The notes under the pieces: model-generated
The model's input: the letters and a program-made list of their open reading frames with translations, nothing else
Told to the model about the DNA's origin: nothing
Databases searched by the model: none
Source: Dyadobacter sp. SG02
GTDB taxonomy: Bacteria; Bacteroidota; Bacteroidia; Cytophagales; Spirosomataceae
Assembly: GCF_900109045.1 (NCBI RefSeq)
Contig: NZ_FNYL01000020.1
Location: 62,001-126,000, forward strand
Length of the DNA: 64,000 nt
Direction: 5' to 3'
Translations under genes and position numbers: made by a program
Shown: in pieces, positions 50,166-59,976 of the stretch
Position numbering within the stretch: the first letter of the stretch is position 1
How the letters are laid out: each line of letters begins with the position of its first letter

Positions 50166-52478
50166 CTACCTGCCGATCGCGACCTGCCTGCTCGTGATAA
50201 TGCCGTCCCGTCCCGTGATTTTCAACACATACATGCCCGTACGCAGGTGACCTATGCTGATGGTCGACGACGGCCTGGAAGTTTCCAGTACCGATTTGCC
50301 CGTTTGATCCACCAGTTCTACGGAGACGGCGTTGTGTAGGGCTGCTTCGCTGAGTTGCAGGCGGTCGGCGGCGGGGTTAGGGTAGAAGGAGACAAATCCG
50401 GGGCTGTCGAAAACCACGCGTGCTATTTTGCTGTATGCAAATGTGCTGTCGTGGTCCACCATTTTCAAACGGTAAAGACCGCTTCCGACGATGGGCGTAG
50501 GGTCGATGGCGTTGTAATCTATTACTGCCTTGCTCGTGGTCGCGGCTTTCACCGATCCGATCGCGCGCCAGTCGGTACCGTTGGCGCTGCGTTGTATTTC
50601 GAAATGGCTGGAATTGCTTTCTTCCGCAGTGGACCAGTCGAGTGAGACCTCGTTTTCCCTGGCAGCCGCTTTAAATCCGATGAGCGTCACCGGCAGTACA
50701 TCCGTGGCCGTAACTGACACCTCGAAGGTCTTCGCACAGCCATTATGTCCGGCCGTCACCGAATAGATATATGTTCCGGGAACCAACGGGGCTTTTACGT
50801 CGGTGAGGTTCGCCGTGTTACCAATGGAGCTGCCTTTCAACTCCCAGTTGTAGCTGAGCCCGGAACAATCGCCCTGGCAGGAAGATGACAGATTGATATT
50901 GGTCCCTATCCGCGGGTTGCTGATGTTCGTCGAACCGGTCAGCGTCATCTGACATTCCTTTCTTAAATCGTTGGTAATTAAAATGTTGACCGGCTTGTTG
51001 CTGGCCGCATTGTAGGTGTTCATCCAGGTCTTATAAACGTCGCAATCTCCCGAGTAGTTGTTGCGATCGGTCACACAGCCTCTCTGATCGATGATATTCG
51101 ACAACATGAAACTGGTCTGGTTTGTGGGAGTTGGGTTGGTAACGGGCTGGGTGAGCCAGTTAGCAGCCAGATCCTGAATGGCCGGTGCGCCTCCCGCAGC
51201 TAATAACTGCTCAAAAAACATACAACTTACCATCTGCGCGCCGTGCGAGAAGCTCTCGGTGGCGTAGGCGACAAAATTGGGAATGCCGAAATCCGGGCTG
51301 TATGCGGCTTCGTTGATGTACAGTTTTCCGGGAAGGTTGCTGCGTACGAGATCGATGGCGAAACGGTGATCGTAATAGTAATGGTCGTTGATCTTGATCC
51401 CGTCCAGCTCAGACGCGATTTCGTTAAATGCAAAAGTGTTTCTTCCCAGCGACAGTTTATCGTACACCGAGCCATGGTGCGAAATGACTTTGATACGGTT
51501 ATCCGCCGCCTTCACTGTGTTCTTGAAAATATTGTTGATATCCTTCAAAACCTGCGTCCGGAAGAGGTACCAATCCGCACCGTCCGGTTGGGTGAACGTG
51601 GTCAGTGACGGCCGTTTCGGGGATACCTGGTTGAAAGACCCGTAGTTTGTTCCCCACACGAAATTCAGGGACTGGATCTTGTCGTACTTGGCCGAAAGCC
51701 AAGCCCGGTAAGCGTTCACCATCGGCTGCGAATAATCCGAGAGGCTGTTATTATCCCGAAGGTTCGTCGGTTGCTCATAATGGTATTTGTCTGTTCCGAC
51801 CTCAAATTCCCCTTCGCCGTTACGGGTATAGATGAGGTTTACATAGAGCAGTTCGCCGGTATTCTGAAGATGTCCGTAGCGCTGCAACACCTTGTTGGTG
51901 AAGCTGACAATCCGGTCGCGCGTGGATTGGGCGGCCAGGGAGGTCATGACGAATTGCAGGTCCACGCCATGGAATTTCCCCCCGTACTTCTGGAACACGG
52001 CTTCCGTACCGTCATATCCGGCATTCAGGATGCGTTCTTCTTTGAGCCAGCCGTCGCCCGTGTTGATTCCGTAACGATCTGAATAGCTGTGGGTTGCATT
52101 GTCGCCCGTGCTTATCGCGATGTTGATCCCGATTTTCATTCCCAGCGAGTGCGCTTTGGCGATCTGGTCGTCGTATACCTGCCATACATTGTAGCCCTGC
52201 CCGTTTTCCTGCTTCATTGCCCTCGAAATGTACCCTTCAACGGTACCCCACTGGATACTCAGGAAAACCGCGTTGCAGCCTGCGTCATGCGCCTGCTCGA
52301 TGAGCTCTAAATTGTCTTCCATGCCTTCGTTCACCAGACTGAGCCCCAGATAGCGCTGCTGGGCAAACGCAATGGAGCAAAAACTAACAACGTTGAGAAT
52401 AAAGACGGTTAAAAAAAACTTTTTGAATCGCACAGAATTGCTTCTGTCAGCCTGCTTAGTGGGCAACAATTTTTGCAT
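50166..52478 (-). CDS. Secreted GH42-like TIM-barrel protein with type IX sorting domain
   Basis: A 770-residue secreted protein. The Sec signal is FLTVFILNVVSFCSIAFAQQ (residues 22-41). Residues about 45-430 form a beta-galactosidase-like (GH42/GH-A type) TIM barrel, starting NLELIEQAHDAGCNAVFLSI then QWGTVEG. HGVDLQFVM and the later KINDHYYYDHR may carry the acidic residues. A PKD/Ig-like domain lies near 545-610, then a fibronectin-type domain with LDWSTAEESNSSHFEIQRSA (625-690). The last 75 residues are a type A C-terminal sorting domain (FYPNPAADRLQLS; LRTGMYVLKI) for the type IX secretion system. The substrate is unknown. Confidence 0.82.
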   Translation of the reverse strand: MQKLLPTKQADRSNSVRFKKFFLTVFILNVVSFCSIAFAQQRYLGLSLVNEGMEDNLELIEQAHDAGCNAVFLSIQWGTVEGYISRAMKQENGQGYNVWQVYDDQIAKAHSLGMKIGINIAISTGDNATHSYSDRYGINTGDGWLKEERILNAGYDGTEAVFQKYGGKFHGVDLQFVMTSLAAQSTRDRIVSFTNKVLQRYGHLQNTGELLYVNLIYTRNGEGEFEVGTDKYHYEQPTNLRDNNSLSDYSQPMVNAYRAWLSAKYDKIQSLNFVWGTNYGSFNQVSPKRPSLTTFTQPDGADWYLFRTQVLKDINNIFKNTVKAADNRIKVISHHGSVYDKLSLGRNTFAFNEIASELDGIKINDHYYYDHRFAIDLVRSNLPGKLYINEAAYSPDFGIPNFVAYATESFSHGAQMVSCMFFEQLLAAGGAPAIQDLAANWLTQPVTNPTPTNQTSFMLSNIIDQRGCVTDRNNYSGDCDVYKTWMNTYNAASNKPVNILITNDLRKECQMTLTGSTNISNPRIGTNINLSSSCQGDCSGLSYNWELKGSSIGNTANLTDVKAPLVPGTYIYSVTAGHNGCAKTFEVSVTATDVLPVTLIGFKAAARENEVSLDWSTAEESNSSHFEIQRSANGTDWRAIGSVKAATTSKAVIDYNAIDPTPIVGSGLYRLKMVDHDSTFAYSKIARVVFDSPGFVSFYPNPAADRLQLSEAALHNAVSVELVDQTGKSVLETSRPSSTISIGHLRTGMYVLKITGRDGIITSRQVAIGR

Positions 52479-53215
52479 AGAAAAATGTTTGTAAGGTTTA
52501 CCATTTGGACGACTACGCCAAATCGGCTTGAAATTAGCATTAACTCTGCACTTTTGTACAATTCATACTACGGTACAATTCGTTTTTCTATGATGAAAAA
52601 TGCTAAAAAACAGCCCGGATTGTCAATAAACCCACATAATTAAGCGAGAATTAATTTTTAGTTCTTGTAATTTTTTTTGTGACAACCAGTAGAATTCTAT
52701 TTAAAAGTTGCTGTGTTCGTGGTCGACACCTTCTTTACCACCTTATATCCGCTCGTTCTGCTCGCGGTCTTCGCCTTTCGTTCGCCGACTATTGGATTTC
52801 TCTAATGTCAATATTGTACAATAGTTCGATAAAATCCGTCCAGGTCAAAAATATCGTCTAAAAACACTGTTTTTGGGTTTTTGTATTGCATTATCGGAGC
52901 TATTTATATTAATTTACCACCGGTTAATTGGTAAATTTTATTAGTTGTTCAAAAAATCCTATTTCTATTGATATAAAAATCTACACCCCCCGAGACAGAC
53001 AGTGTGGTAGCTTGCTTAAATGATATAGTGACCACTCTGCATTTCTGACCTGCTTTTTGTCCGCGACTCACAACCCCGCCCGGAGCGTGGACAGGTAGAA
53101 TATTGCCCAATACCTAACTAAAACCAAAAACTAGAAAACCCATGTATGTCTGCACCTGACCGCCATTTAATGGCCCGATTCTCATTTTTTTCTTCAAACA
53201 CTAACTAATTTTTCT
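52479..53215. other. Divergent promoter region of the GH-like gene and the SusC operon
   Basis: About 740 AT-rich bases. A short plus-strand frame at 52,679-52,861 looks like chance. The palindrome at 52,911-52,937 is listed separately. Several AT-rich boxes resembling the Bacteroidota -7 element lie near 52,960-53,000, but I cannot fix one promoter by eye. Confidence 0.45.
52911..52937. promoter_or_regulatory. Palindrome upstream of the SusC/SusD operon
   Basis: AATTTACC at 52,911-52,918 and GGTAAATT at 52,930-52,937 form a perfect 8-base inverted repeat with an 11-base spacer. It is 280 bases before the susC start and fits a regulator-binding site. No regulator gene lies directly next to the operon. 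Confidence 0.45.
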
Positions 53216-56200
53216 ATGATGAATTTATCTCTGCGTCTTTTTCGCCCCGGCGAAAAAAATGCGCAACGACCCGCGTCTTTTGGCATGAAAGGGTTGAGCG
53301 CATTGATTATGATTTGTACTTTATTCCTGGGCCATGTGTATGCACAGGATGTCACCGTTAAAGGAAAAGTGACAGATAGCAAAGGCAATGCACTGCCGGG
53401 CGTTTCTATCACCATCAAAGGGACCAGCAAGGGTACTTCCACCGATATGGAAGGAGCCTATTCACTTGCCGCGGCACCAGCATCCACACTGGCGTTCAGT
53501 TTCATCGGTTTTTCGCCCAAAGAAGTGGTGGTAGGCAGCGAATCGACGATCGATGTCGTGCTGATCGACGATGTAAAAGCATTGGAAGAGGTGGTCGTGA
53601 TCGGTTACGGGTCTGTCAAGAAAAAGGATGTGACAGGCTCCGTGGTCTCGCTGCAATCCAAGGATTTTAACAAGGGGGTCATTACGGCGCCCGATCAACT
53701 GATCCAGGGCCGTACGCCGGGGGTGATGGTGATCAACAATACGGGGCAACCTGGCGGTGCCACTACCGTGCGTATACGGGGTAATTCCTCGATTCGGGCC
53801 GGTAACAACCCGCTGTTCGTATTGGACGGTATTCCGCTTTCCGGTAGCTCGGCGCGTCCGGGTGGTAGCGGCGGTTTCGGATCGGATGGCGGTAACCCGC
53901 TGGCGTACCTTAACCCGAACGATATTGCGAGCATGGATATCCTCAAAGATGCTTCGGCGACAGCCATTTACGGTTCGCGCGGTGCCAACGGGGTGGTTAT
54001 CATTACGACCAAAAGAGGCGCGTCCGGAGCTCCGACTGTCAGCATCAATGCATCGACCGGCGTTTCGAGCCTGTTGAGAAAGCCGGAAGTGCTGAATGCG
54101 GATGAATTCCGCGAAGCGGTTCAATTCTATGCGCCGAACGACCTGAAAGGCGCGGATTTTGGCGGAAATGTGAATGCATTCGACGAAATTACCCGCGTTG
54201 CCCCTGTTCAGAACTACTCGATGGCGATCACGGGCGGTACCGACAATGGCAAATACCGCGTTTCTGCCGGCTACATGGACCAGAAGGGTATCATCGAAAC
54301 TTCGAGGCTCAAAAAGTATACAGCGAGCATCAACAGCAGTTTCAAATTCCTTGAAAGCAAAAAGCTGGGTCTGGACTTTAACGTGCTTTTCACGCAGACC
54401 GACGAAAACCTGGCCCCGATTGACGTAAATGTAGGCTTCACAGGAAACGTGATTTCGCAGGCATTAACCTGGAACCCCACACGCCCGTTGCGCGTAGACG
54501 GGGACTCGCTTACGTACGTGAGCCCGACGACAATCAACCCGCTGACTTCGCTGCGCGCTTACAAGGACATTGCGGTTGTGAATACCACCGTCGCGAGCAT
54601 TGCGCCTTCCTACAAGATTACCGACGACCTCGAATATAAGCTTGTATATAGCATTACCCGCCAAACGGGCACCCGCAAAGGCCGGTATATCCAGGGGATG
54701 GTAGATCCGGCACAAATCAGGAATGGTTTTGCTTTCATTGGAAACAATTCTGAAACAAACCAGCAGCTGACCCAGACGCTGAGCTATAACAAGGAGATCA
54801 GCAAGTCGTTGAACCTGAACGCAGTAGCGGGTTATGAGTTCCTGGATTATGCCAATAGCTGGAACTCCCTGAGCGGCAGCGGGTTTACCGACGTCGGCCT
54901 CGATTTCTATGACTACCTGAACTATTCGGTAGCGAGCAACCGCGGCATTAGCTCTTACAAATCGCCTACAAACCAGTTGCAATCGGTTTTTGTGCGTGTG
55001 GGTCTGAATTACCTCGACAAATACCTGTTCACCGGTACAGTCCGCAGAGACGGTTCTACCAAATTCGGGGAGAATAACAAATACGCCAATTTCCCTGCGG
55101 TGGCATTGGCATGGAACGTTTCAAATGAACCATTCCTGAAAGGCAACAATGCGGTGAACAGTCTGAAACTACGTCTGGGCTGGGGTAAAACCGGTAACCG
55201 TGAGTTTGACTCTGGCGCCTCGCGCGACCGGTATGTGTTTGGTACCCAGAGCATCAGCCAGGCTAACTTCGGTAACCCCGACCTCAAATGGGAGACGTCC
55301 GAAACATTCAACGGAGGTATCGATTTCGGCTTGTTCCAGTCGCGGATCGTAGGTTCGATCGATGTATTCAGTAAAAAGACGACCGACGGCTTGTTTGAAA
55401 GAACGCTGGCGCAACCTGCACCAAGCGGAAAAATCTGGGTGAACCTGGATGGTGAGGTAGTAAACAAAGGCGTGGAGCTGGCATTGACCGGTACCGTACT
55501 GGAAACCAAAGACTGGACCTGGAACGTGTCTGCCAATGCTACGTACCTGAAAAACAGCGTTTCAGGACTGCCTGGATTCTACGAAACCGCCGCATTGAGA
55601 GGACAAGGCTTCTCGGGCGTTTTGGGACAAAGAATGGTAAGCGGACAGCCGCTTAACGTTTGGTACCTCGCCAAATACGCAGGCCTCGACCCTGCTACCG
55701 GAACGAGCATGTACGAAGGCGCGGACGGTCAGGTGAGCACTTCTGTGGACCCTGCGCAGAACAAGTTCTATGTGCATAGCCCGAACCCCAAATACCTCCT
55801 GGGCTTCTCGACGGACGTGACTTACAAGAAGTTCTCGGCGGTTGTGAACATGAACGGTGCATTCGGACATTATCTGTTCAACAACACATTCGCAACGGTG
55901 CTGGGTATCAATAACCTGTCTACCAAAAACATCGCGAAGGACTTTTTCAACAAGGATATCAAGGAAGCTACTTCCAATTCGGCAGCGCCTTCGACCCGCT
56001 ATCTTGAAAAAGGGGATTACATGAAAATGTCTAACGTGACGCTCAGCTACCGCGTCGGCAATATCGGTAAGGCATTCAAAAACCTGAACATTTCGCTGAC
56101 AGGCCAGAACCTGTTTGTTCTGACCGGCTACAAAGGTTTCGATCCGGAGGTGAACACCGACGGTTCCAATGGCGGTATTCCTTCCCTGGGGATCGAGTAC

Positions 56201-56254
56201 ATTCCGTACCCATCGGCAAGAACATTCCTGTTGGGCGTAAACTTCTCGTTGTAA
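53216..56254 (+). CDS. SusC/RagA-type TonB-dependent outer-membrane transporter
   Basis: A 1012-residue SusC-family protein. An N-terminal signal region (GLSALIMICTLFLGHVYAQD) is followed by a carboxypeptidase-regulatory-like domain, KGKVTDSKGNALPGVSITIK. The TonB box region has LEEVVVIGYGSVKKKDVTGS, and the plug domain has ATAIYGSRGANGVVIITTK near 235-260. A 22-strand barrel follows to the C-terminal FLLGVNFSL. It imports oligosaccharides or peptides together with the SusD-like lipoprotein encoded 21 bases downstream. There is no adjacent sigma/anti-sigma pair. Confidence 0.95.
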   Translation: MMNLSLRLFRPGEKNAQRPASFGMKGLSALIMICTLFLGHVYAQDVTVKGKVTDSKGNALPGVSITIKGTSKGTSTDMEGAYSLAAAPASTLAFSFIGFSPKEVVVGSESTIDVVLIDDVKALEEVVVIGYGSVKKKDVTGSVVSLQSKDFNKGVITAPDQLIQGRTPGVMVINNTGQPGGATTVRIRGNSSIRAGNNPLFVLDGIPLSGSSARPGGSGGFGSDGGNPLAYLNPNDIASMDILKDASATAIYGSRGANGVVIITTKRGASGAPTVSINASTGVSSLLRKPEVLNADEFREAVQFYAPNDLKGADFGGNVNAFDEITRVAPVQNYSMAITGGTDNGKYRVSAGYMDQKGIIETSRLKKYTASINSSFKFLESKKLGLDFNVLFTQTDENLAPIDVNVGFTGNVISQALTWNPTRPLRVDGDSLTYVSPTTINPLTSLRAYKDIAVVNTTVASIAPSYKITDDLEYKLVYSITRQTGTRKGRYIQGMVDPAQIRNGFAFIGNNSETNQQLTQTLSYNKEISKSLNLNAVAGYEFLDYANSWNSLSGSGFTDVGLDFYDYLNYSVASNRGISSYKSPTNQLQSVFVRVGLNYLDKYLFTGTVRRDGSTKFGENNKYANFPAVALAWNVSNEPFLKGNNAVNSLKLRLGWGKTGNREFDSGASRDRYVFGTQSISQANFGNPDLKWETSETFNGGIDFGLFQSRIVGSIDVFSKKTTDGLFERTLAQPAPSGKIWVNLDGEVVNKGVELALTGTVLETKDWTWNVSANATYLKNSVSGLPGFYETAALRGQGFSGVLGQRMVSGQPLNVWYLAKYAGLDPATGTSMYEGADGQVSTSVDPAQNKFYVHSPNPKYLLGFSTDVTYKKFSAVVNMNGAFGHYLFNNTFATVLGINNLSTKNIAKDFFNKDIKEATSNSAAPSTRYLEKGDYMKMSNVTLSYRVGNIGKAFKNLNISLTGQNLFVLTGYKGFDPEVNTDGSNGGIPSLGIEYIPYPSARTFLLGVNFSL

Positions 56255-56275
56255 TTCATCAAAAACAAAGAATCT

Positions 56276-57823
56276 ATGAAACTTAAATCATATTGTGCGG
56301 CCATTTTAAGCTGCTCCATGCTTCTTTCCTGCACCGACCTGGACGAGAAACTGGGCAGTGCCTTGGAAAAGGGGACCACGGGTAATATCAATCCCGCGGA
56401 GCTCCTGATCAGCGCCTATTCCTCATTGAACGGTCCTTACCAGCAAGATAACCGCTGGTGTTTGCAGGAGCTTTCGACCGACGCGGCCGTAGCGCCTACA
56501 CGCGGCGGCGACTGGGACGACAATGGTACCCACCGTGCCATTCACCTGCACACCTGGAACGCCGACAACTCGTACATGAGTAATACATTCGGCGGATTGC
56601 TTACTGCTATTTATCAGGCATCCAATGTGTTGCGTTACGCGCCTTCTCCACAGCAAGCTGCGGAGGCCCGTTTTATCCGTGCATTGGCGATGTTCGATGT
56701 CGTGGATTTGTGGGGCGTGGTACCCTATCGCGAGAGCCTCGAAGATTTCCGTGAGCTTCCTAAAACGCTTAACGCACAGGAAGCGATGGATTTTATCATC
56801 TCCGAAATGAATACGGTCATGAAGGACCTGCCTGCATCGGGTGCTGCATATGTGGCCAACAAAAACGCCGCAAGGGCATTGCTGATGAAAGTGTACCTGA
56901 ACAAGGGTACGTTTGCAGACAGACAAAACCCCAAATTCGACGCGGCGGATATGAGCAAGGTAGTTGCATTGGCCAACGAGATCACCGGCTACACGATTTC
57001 CGCACCGGGTAGGTATTTTGACAATTTTGCCCCGGATAATAATGTGAAATCCACCGAAAACATCTTCACACTTTATAATGAGGAAGGTGTACGCGGCGGG
57101 GGAGTGGACAGAGCCTATTGGACGGTGTCGCACTACAACATGACGCCGGGAGGCTGGAACGGCTGGGCTACGCTTTCCAACTTCTACGACAAGTTTGCCG
57201 CAGGAGACGAAAGAAAGGGTATTTATTACAACTACCCGGCTGACACCACCTCCAACCGTACCAAAAACTACAAGATCCAAAACGTAGGCTTCCTGGAAGG
57301 CCAGCAAACCAGCTGGGTGACCAACAAACCGTTGAATGCGCGGAATCCTGCGACCCAACCGCTGGTTTTTACCAGGGACATTACCATCCGTACAAGCGGC
57401 GCGACGCTGGAAACTGCGGGCATTCGCGTGCTCAAATACCCGTTCGACTATGCTTCCAAAGGGCAGCGGAACAACGACTGGGTAGTATACCGGTATTCCG
57501 ACGTGCTGCTCATGAAAGCCGAAGCGATTCTGCGTGGCGGCACCCCGGGCGCAGCAGCAGACGCGCTGACGATTGTCAACTCGATCCGCACCAACCGCGG
57601 CGCAGCAAACCTGACCACGCTCACGCTTGACAACCTGCTTGACGAACGCGGCAGGGAATTGTATTGGGAAGGTTGGAGAAGACAAGACCTGATCCGCTTT
57701 GGTAAATTCCTGCTGGCCGGGCAGATCAAGCCCGCCGATCCGGACCCGAAAACGCTCGTTTACGCTATCCCGAGCCCGCAGATTGCCGTCAACAACAACC
57801 TTAAACAGAATCCGGGTTATTGA
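56276..57823 (+). CDS. SusD/RagB-type nutrient-binding lipoprotein
   Basis: A 515-residue SusD-family lipoprotein with signal and lipobox AILSCSMLLSCTDLDEKLG. The family helices are seen in RFIRALAMFDVVDLWGVVPY (residues 130-149), a classical SusD tetratricopeptide motif. The C-terminal block ELYWEGWRRQDLIRFGKFL near 460-478 is a strong family signature. It caps the SusC transporter and binds the ligand. It lies 21 bases after susC, and a strong terminator follows at 57,858. Confidence 0.95.
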   Translation: MKLKSYCAAILSCSMLLSCTDLDEKLGSALEKGTTGNINPAELLISAYSSLNGPYQQDNRWCLQELSTDAAVAPTRGGDWDDNGTHRAIHLHTWNADNSYMSNTFGGLLTAIYQASNVLRYAPSPQQAAEARFIRALAMFDVVDLWGVVPYRESLEDFRELPKTLNAQEAMDFIISEMNTVMKDLPASGAAYVANKNAARALLMKVYLNKGTFADRQNPKFDAADMSKVVALANEITGYTISAPGRYFDNFAPDNNVKSTENIFTLYNEEGVRGGGVDRAYWTVSHYNMTPGGWNGWATLSNFYDKFAAGDERKGIYYNYPADTTSNRTKNYKIQNVGFLEGQQTSWVTNKPLNARNPATQPLVFTRDITIRTSGATLETAGIRVLKYPFDYASKGQRNNDWVVYRYSDVLLMKAEAILRGGTPGAAADALTIVNSIRTNRGAANLTTLTLDNLLDERGRELYWEGWRRQDLIRFGKFLLAGQIKPADPDPKTLVYAIPSPQIAVNNNLKQNPGY

Positions 57824-57857
57824 TTCACCTGAAAAGTTTAAGACCTGATAATACATG

Positions 57858-57896
57858 AACAAGGCCCCGTAAATCAAGTATTTGCGGGGCCTTGTT
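57858..57896. terminator. Bidirectional terminator
   Basis: A perfect 12-base stem AACAAGGCCCCG / CGGGGCCTTGTT with a 15-base loop, followed by TTGT on the plus strand. It ends the SusC/SusD transcript and stands in front of the convergent dioxygenase gene's end. Confidence 0.85.
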
Positions 57897-57910
57897 TTGT
57901 TCTAAGGGGG

Positions 57911-58882
57911 TCAGGCTTTTTGCCCCAGATAGGCTTTTCTTTTCAAAATCCGCAAGGCCAGCGAGCCCAGCCGTATCTTTTTGGTCAATAAAGTATAAAC
58001 ATTCTTGTCGGATCTCAGGGCACTGATATGGTCGCCGTTATAGGTTTGGTCTACCTTTTCGCCGGTTTTCATATTGACCAGTTCGCCGCGCAGGTACAGC
58101 TGTTTCGTAACCATATTGGAAAGCATCGGCGTGTAATAGTAGCAATCCTTGAAAAAGTAATGCGTCACCTGCGACCAACGCGTTGCGCCCTCGCGGGTGA
58201 CGGGCGAGCCCCCGTGAATGATATTGGAAGACCAGATCAGCAAATCGCCCTTTTTGGCCAGAAATTTCTTCTTTTCGAAATGGTGGGTGTCTACGATTTT
58301 TTCGATGAAATCCTCGTACTGTACGTAATCATTGTAGGAAGGCGTAACGGAGTCGGGGCGGATATGAGAAAAATCATACTCCGGCAATTTTTGCGAGCCC
58401 GGATAGTAGAATACCGGCCCGTTTTCCTCGGTAATATCTTCCAGTGCCACCCAAACCCCGCACATGAATTTGGCGGGCAGCGAGCTGAAATGGATTGTGT
58501 CGGAATGCGCCCGCTGCTGCGATCCGTACCTGAAATTCAAGGTTTGGAACGGGATCGCTTCGCGTCCATAAAAAATTTCCAGGATTTCGAGCAACGCAGG
58601 GTAGCATGCAAGCTGCCGCGACGCTTCGGACACCTGCCAGAAATCCTGGATACGCCGGTCATCCCTTTGCGTTTTGATCGGGTAATCGGGGTTAAAAGCC
58701 TTTTGCTCGGCATCCTCCCGCGTTTGATCTACCAATGACAATGGCAACAGGCCCGGAATTACCACGAATCCATTTTTTTGATAGTCAAGGACATAAGCCC
58801 GCTGCTGTTCTGTTAATTTTTTGGTTTTAAGAATTTCTTCGAAAAAAGGCGATTCTATCCACGGAAGATTTGCGGTGATCAT
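57911..58882 (-). CDS. Phytanoyl-CoA dioxygenase (PhyH) family Fe(II)/2-oxoglutarate oxygenase
   Basis: A 323-residue PhyH-like protein. The iron-binding HxD lies in QRAHSDTIHFSS near residue 130. The distal His is in IIHGGSPVTREGATRWSQVT near 217, where the following Arg would bind 2-oxoglutarate. NGFVVIPGLLPLSLVDQTRE is the usual start of the domain. The double-stranded beta-helix looks complete. The natural substrate is unknown. It is convergent with the SusC/SusD operon. Confidence 0.87.
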   Translation of the reverse strand: MITANLPWIESPFFEEILKTKKLTEQQRAYVLDYQKNGFVVIPGLLPLSLVDQTREDAEQKAFNPDYPIKTQRDDRRIQDFWQVSEASRQLACYPALLEILEIFYGREAIPFQTLNFRYGSQQRAHSDTIHFSSLPAKFMCGVWVALEDITEENGPVFYYPGSQKLPEYDFSHIRPDSVTPSYNDYVQYEDFIEKIVDTHHFEKKKFLAKKGDLLIWSSNIIHGGSPVTREGATRWSQVTHYFFKDCYYYTPMLSNMVTKQLYLRGELVNMKTGEKVDQTYNGDHISALRSDKNVYTLLTKKIRLGSLALRILKRKAYLGQKA

Positions 58883-59173
58883 GAGTGTATTTGGAGTTAC
58901 TTGTTATCGGTAAAGGTGACTCAATTAACAAATAAACGGTTGGAATACGATATATTGATACAGGTGATGCCTTACGATTTCGTAGAATTTCATTGTAAAG
59001 CAACAGAATGAATTGAGAACATGTACGTAATGTAGTTTTGTAACGAATAAATTAGTTATGTTTGGAATGGTTGGTCGGACATTCGCGGGACGGGGATATT
59101 TATTGGGTAAATGCATCGGTCATCCACGCATTGAAATAGCTAGTTAAACAAAACCACGATTATCAACAACGCC

Positions 59174-59866
59174 ATGAAAATTATTCCTTACTTCTTAATT
59201 CTTTCGATTCTCCTCATTGCAATTCCGGCAAATGCGCAACGCGACTTTTCGCAAAAAAGCATCGACGCCCATATCGACGTCGTGCCGCTCGGTTTTCCCG
59301 ATCCTGCGATCCGGTTTGGGTCTGAGTGGATGTTTGGGAACCGGTGGGCGGTGGGGATGAATTTGGGTATAGGCATTCCGCTTCCTATGAATACTGCCCT
59401 CGGATTGAGCCAGCAGCGGTGGAAAAAAGGGAAATACCAGCTTTTCGATGTGAGGCCGGAAGTGAAATTTTATTGGTTAAAACGGGAGCGGATCGGCTGG
59501 TACCTGGCCGTGGAAGGTCTGATTTCCTCCATGCGCGGCTCGACCGGAAAAAGCTATCATTATCTGAACGACAACGATACGCTGCAAGTCAATTTTGACT
59601 ATGCAGATTTTACTAAAACAAAGGTCGGATTGACCGGAAAACTGGGCGGCAGAATGCTGGTTGGCCGCCGCATGACGCTGGATTTCTTTGGGGGATTAGG
59701 GTTGTCGAATACCAATGCCGTATTTTCCAATTATCAAAACAAAACTACGAGCGAGTCGGACCCATTCTTTGAAGGAGAGAATTATATCGCCGGAAAGAGA
59801 ATTGTCGCGCATATATCGGCCGGGCTGCGGTTGGGCATACTATTGTGGAGCAAGCCGACGGATTAA
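59174..59866 (+). CDS. Outer-membrane beta-barrel protein, unknown function
   Basis: A 230-residue protein with a Sec signal (FLILSILLIAIPANAQRDFS). The mature part is a series of alternating amphipathic strands, such as MFGNRWAVGMNLGIGIPLPM, IGWYLAVEGLISSMRGSTGK and LTGKLGGRMLVGRRMTLDFF, ending in a strand with a hydrophobic last segment. This is the pattern of small porin-like or OmpW/DUF3575-like barrels. It is not linked with an operon partner; the adjacent genes are divergent or convergent. Confidence 0.75.
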   Translation: MKIIPYFLILSILLIAIPANAQRDFSQKSIDAHIDVVPLGFPDPAIRFGSEWMFGNRWAVGMNLGIGIPLPMNTALGLSQQRWKKGKYQLFDVRPEVKFYWLKRERIGWYLAVEGLISSMRGSTGKSYHYLNDNDTLQVNFDYADFTKTKVGLTGKLGGRMLVGRRMTLDFFGGLGLSNTNAVFSNYQNKTTSESDPFFEGENYIAGKRIVAHISAGLRLGILLWSKPTD

Positions 59867-59976
59867 TTTGTAATACTTATGGCAGACCAGTCCGTACAGC
59901 AGGAATGGGGCAGATTCCCGCCATGGAAGCTCGGGAATTGCTGGTAAGGGATTTGAGGGAGTTCTTTTCGGGTATG

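Noticed and set aside
52679..52861. Sixty-codon frame in the gap before SusC
   Set aside because: AT-rich promoter region, no ribosome binding site and a shadow-like composition.
56423..57877. A 484-codon minus-strand open frame opposite the SusD gene
   Set aside because: Composition is a shadow of the SusD reading frame, with no recognisable motif; the plus-strand SusD signatures are unambiguous.
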